DNA from: an uncultured Oscillospiraceae bacterium
GTDB taxonomy: Bacteria; Bacillota; Clostridia; Oscillospirales; Oscillospiraceae
Direction of reading: 5' to 3'
NCBI GenBank assembly: GCA_910587205.1
Contig: CAJULZ010000070.1
Location: forward strand, 1-14,833
DNA: 14,833 nucleotides
Shown here piece after piece: positions 13,619 to 14,833 of this stretch. How positions within the stretch are numbered: the first letter of the stretch is position 1; each line of letters opens with the position of its first letter. Position numbers and translations under genes: made by a program. Under the pieces are notes generated by a model. That model did not search any database and had not been told where the DNA came from. It saw nothing but the letters and a program-made list of their open reading frames with translations.

Positions 13619-13631
13619 TTAAGTTCTTTTT

Positions 13632-13661
13632 ACTTCCTTTTTCTTTCAAGAAAAAGGAAGT
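13632..13661. repeat. A-tailed hairpin, family copy 2
   Basis: A perfect 13-bp stem (13632-13644 with 13649-13661) starts at the nrdG stop codon. Read on the minus strand its core TTTTTCTTGAAAGAAAAA is identical to that of the hairpin after fhs, and it too is followed by an A-rich stretch (TAAAAAG) in the direction of the gene it follows. Confidence 0.7.
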
Positions 13662-14212
13662 TAAGAGACCGTAATGGACTGGATGGTCATCTCACCGCCC
13701 CAGAGGACGGGGATATGAGCTTTTAAGCTGGCCGGAATATTCAAAATCCGCTGGTTGGCCGAACCACGGAAGCGTAGGTTCAGATCCTTCTGCGCCTCCA
13801 CAAAGGGCCCGTCCACCAGCACGTCAATTAAGGACAGCATTTCATCGGTGCACTCACACCGGGCGCGGCCGGGCTTCCACAGCTCCCCGTCTAGGGTGTA
13901 GCCGGAGTAGCACCACACCTCCTTATTCGGGTAGGCCGCTTTTACCCGCCGCAGCAGGGGCAGCAGCCCCCGCTGGTTGTCCGGCTCGAAGGGCTCGCCC
14001 CCCAGCAGGGACAGGCCCTTGATATGGACCGGGGCCATGGCCTCCACAATTTTGTCCTCCTCCGCCAGGGTAAAGGGCTGGCCGTATTGGAAATCCTGGG
14101 CCTCCTCATTGAAACAGCCGGGGCAGCGATGGGTGCACCCCGACACAAACAGGGACACCCGGACGCCGGGGCCGTTGGCTACGTCGGCCCATTTGATGGT
14201 GGCAAAATTCAT
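13661..14212 (-). CDS. nrdG: Anaerobic ribonucleoside-triphosphate reductase activating protein
   Basis: This 183-residue radical SAM enzyme uses a 4Fe-4S cluster and S-adenosylmethionine to place the glycyl radical on NrdD. The cluster motif CX3CX2C is seen at Cys26, Cys30 and Cys33 in SGCTHRCPGC. The N-terminal KWADVANGPGVRVSLFVSG and LSLLGGEPF, the SAM-contacting GGE region, are typical. ATG 14212 has AAGGAG about eight bases upstream; the open frame to 14290 would run through a 13-bp hairpin and lacks family similarity. It follows nrdD on the same strand, but a terminator (14437-14467) and about 265 bases separate them, so it may have its own promoter or depend on read-through. A family hairpin lies in its leader and another at its stop. 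Confidence 0.96.
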   Translation of the reverse strand: MNFATIKWADVANGPGVRVSLFVSGCTHRCPGCFNEEAQDFQYGQPFTLAEEDKIVEAMAPVHIKGLSLLGGEPFEPDNQRGLLPLLRRVKAAYPNKEVWCYSGYTLDGELWKPGRARCECTDEMLSLIDVLVDGPFVEAQKDLNLRFRGSANQRILNIPASLKAHIPVLWGGEMTIQSITVS

Positions 14213-14239
14213 GGTGCATCTCCTTTCGGGCGTTCGGCG

Positions 14240-14274
14240 GCCTACTTTTGCCACACGGCAAAAGTAGGCAAAAA
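14240..14274. repeat. A-tailed hairpin, family copy 3
   Basis: A perfect 13-bp stem GCCTACTTTTGCC (14240-14252 with 14257-14269) has loop ACAC and is followed on the plus strand by AAAAA. The 15 bases AAAAGTAGGCAAAAA are identical to the right arm and tail of the hairpin after fhs. It lies in the leader of nrdG, 28 bases before the ATG, in inverted orientation to that gene. Confidence 0.7.
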
Positions 14275-14436
14275 CGTGCATAGGGGGCACCCCATACGAT
14301 TCGTGGATGGCGAAATCCGGCGCTTGCGGATTACAACTGGCGTCCCCTTATTGACACTGCCGCCGGTGTCTTGGCATTGAACGCAGGCAGGGTTCATATA
14401 CCGCGCCTGAGTGGTGGGCCCGTTTGCTTTGTGGGC

Positions 14437-14467
14437 AAAAACCGGAGCGGTCCGTGGACCGCCCCGG
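14437..14467 (-). terminator. Intrinsic terminator of nrdD
   Basis: CCGGAGCGGTC (14442-14452) pairs with 14457-14467 with one A-C mismatch. On the minus strand the hairpin is followed by TTTTT (14441-14437). It lies about 11 bases beyond the nrdD stop. Confidence 0.8.
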
Positions 14468-14478
14468 CTGCGTTTTTA

Positions 14479-14788
14479 TTACAGATGGAGGACGCGGGAC
14501 GCGATCTCCTTCGTCTTGCCCTCATTCCAGAAGTTTTCACCCAGATAGCCGCAGGTGCGCCGGGTGACGTTCATCTTGGCGTGATCCTTGTTGTGGCAGC
14601 AGGGGCACTCCCACTCGTTGTCCTCGTTGACAATGATCTCCCCGTCGTACCCGCACACCTGGCAGTAGTCGCTCTTAGTATTGAACTCGGCGTACTGGAT
14701 GTTGTCGTAGATGAAACGCACTACGTCCTTGAGGGCCTCCAGATTGTGGCGCATGTTGGGAATCTCCACGTAAGAAATGCAGCCGCCG
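14479..14788 (-). CDS. nrdD: Anaerobic ribonucleoside-triphosphate reductase, C-terminal 102 residues only
   Basis: This is the C-terminal end of the class III ribonucleotide reductase, which reduces NTPs to dNTPs without oxygen using a glycyl radical. The visible part begins GGCISYVEIPNMRHN, read up to the base where the adapter starts. The zinc site is CQVCGYD and CPCCHN. The radical-site segment is RRTCGYLG, where the first Gly should carry the radical, about 23 residues from the end. Codons beyond 14788 are not real: the frame there is adapter. The upstream 600 or so residues are missing from the assembly. The GTG at 14769 is internal, not a start. nrdG follows downstream. Confidence 0.96.
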
Positions 14789-14833
14789 AGATCGGAAGAG
14801 CGTCGTGTAGGGAAAGAGTGTAGATCTCGGTGG
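14789..14833 (+). other. Illumina TruSeq adapter sequence (contamination)
   Basis: The last 45 bases begin AGATCGGAAGAGC and continue as the reverse complement of the TruSeq universal adapter, through GTCGTGTAGGGAAAGAGTGT to AGATCTCGGTGG. They break the nrdD reading frame. This is untrimmed library adapter at a contig end, not genomic DNA. Confidence 0.98.

Noticed and set aside
14371..14823. A plus-strand reading frame of 150 codons ending in EIGRASCRERV
   Set aside because: It is antisense to nrdD and its end is a translation of the adapter; the visible NrdD motifs on the minus strand settle the coding strand.

Overview
The window looks like a piece of a high-GC Firmicutes genome, most likely a gut Clostridia of the Oscillospiraceae / Flavonifractor-like group. 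This is inferred from strong AGGAGG ribosome sites, CCA-encoding tRNA genes, ZTP-riboswitch control of formate-tetrahydrofolate ligase, anaerobic ribonucleotide reductase genes, and a conjugation module of a type common in gut Clostridia. The genus call is an inference. The last 45 bases (14789-14833) are not genomic: they match the Illumina TruSeq adapter, so the genomic sequence ends at 14788.

Layout. (1) 1-6447, nearly all minus strand, is one side of an integrative/conjugative or mobilizable element: VirD4/TraG-type coupling protein (cut by the left edge), PcfB-family protein, MobP-type HUH relaxase, a two-gene redox cassette (Fe-S aldo/keto reductase and TM1586-type nitroreductase) with its own promoter and terminator, an N-terminally truncated mobC remnant, a tandem ribbon-helix-helix protein, and two small unknown proteins. 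(2) 6448-6831 is a gene-free boundary with nested inverted repeats and a bidirectional terminator. (3) 6832-7103 holds two tRNA-Ser genes (GCT and TGA) and their promoter; the 3' end of the first faces the element. (4) 7444-9286 is a complete one-carbon control unit: promoter, ZTP (pfl) riboswitch, overlapping terminator, fhs. (5) 9482-11227 carries a DUF815 AAA+ ATPase, an 11-codon leader ORF with a hairpin able to compete for the next ribosome site, and an RNHCP zinc-ribbon protein. (6) 11282-14788, minus strand, carries a small coiled-coil-like protein, a GtrB-like membrane glycosyltransferase, dUTPase, the NrdG activase and the C-terminal end of NrdD.

How the parts relate. The relaxase, PcfB and coupling protein form the DNA-processing and docking part of conjugation, and their overlapping ends show translational coupling. 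The redox cassette lies between the mobC remnant and the relaxase, and its terminator ends about 15 bases before the relaxase start codon, so relaxase expression seems to depend on read-through. The chromosomal part is largely nucleotide and one-carbon metabolism: fhs supplies 10-formyl-THF for purines, NrdD/NrdG make dNTPs anaerobically, and Dut clears dUTP.

No clearly new defence or mobile system is evident. The points most worth following are the leader-ORF/RNHCP attenuator, the terminator-relaxase junction, a 14-base motif shared by two promoter regions, and a family of A-tailed hairpins.
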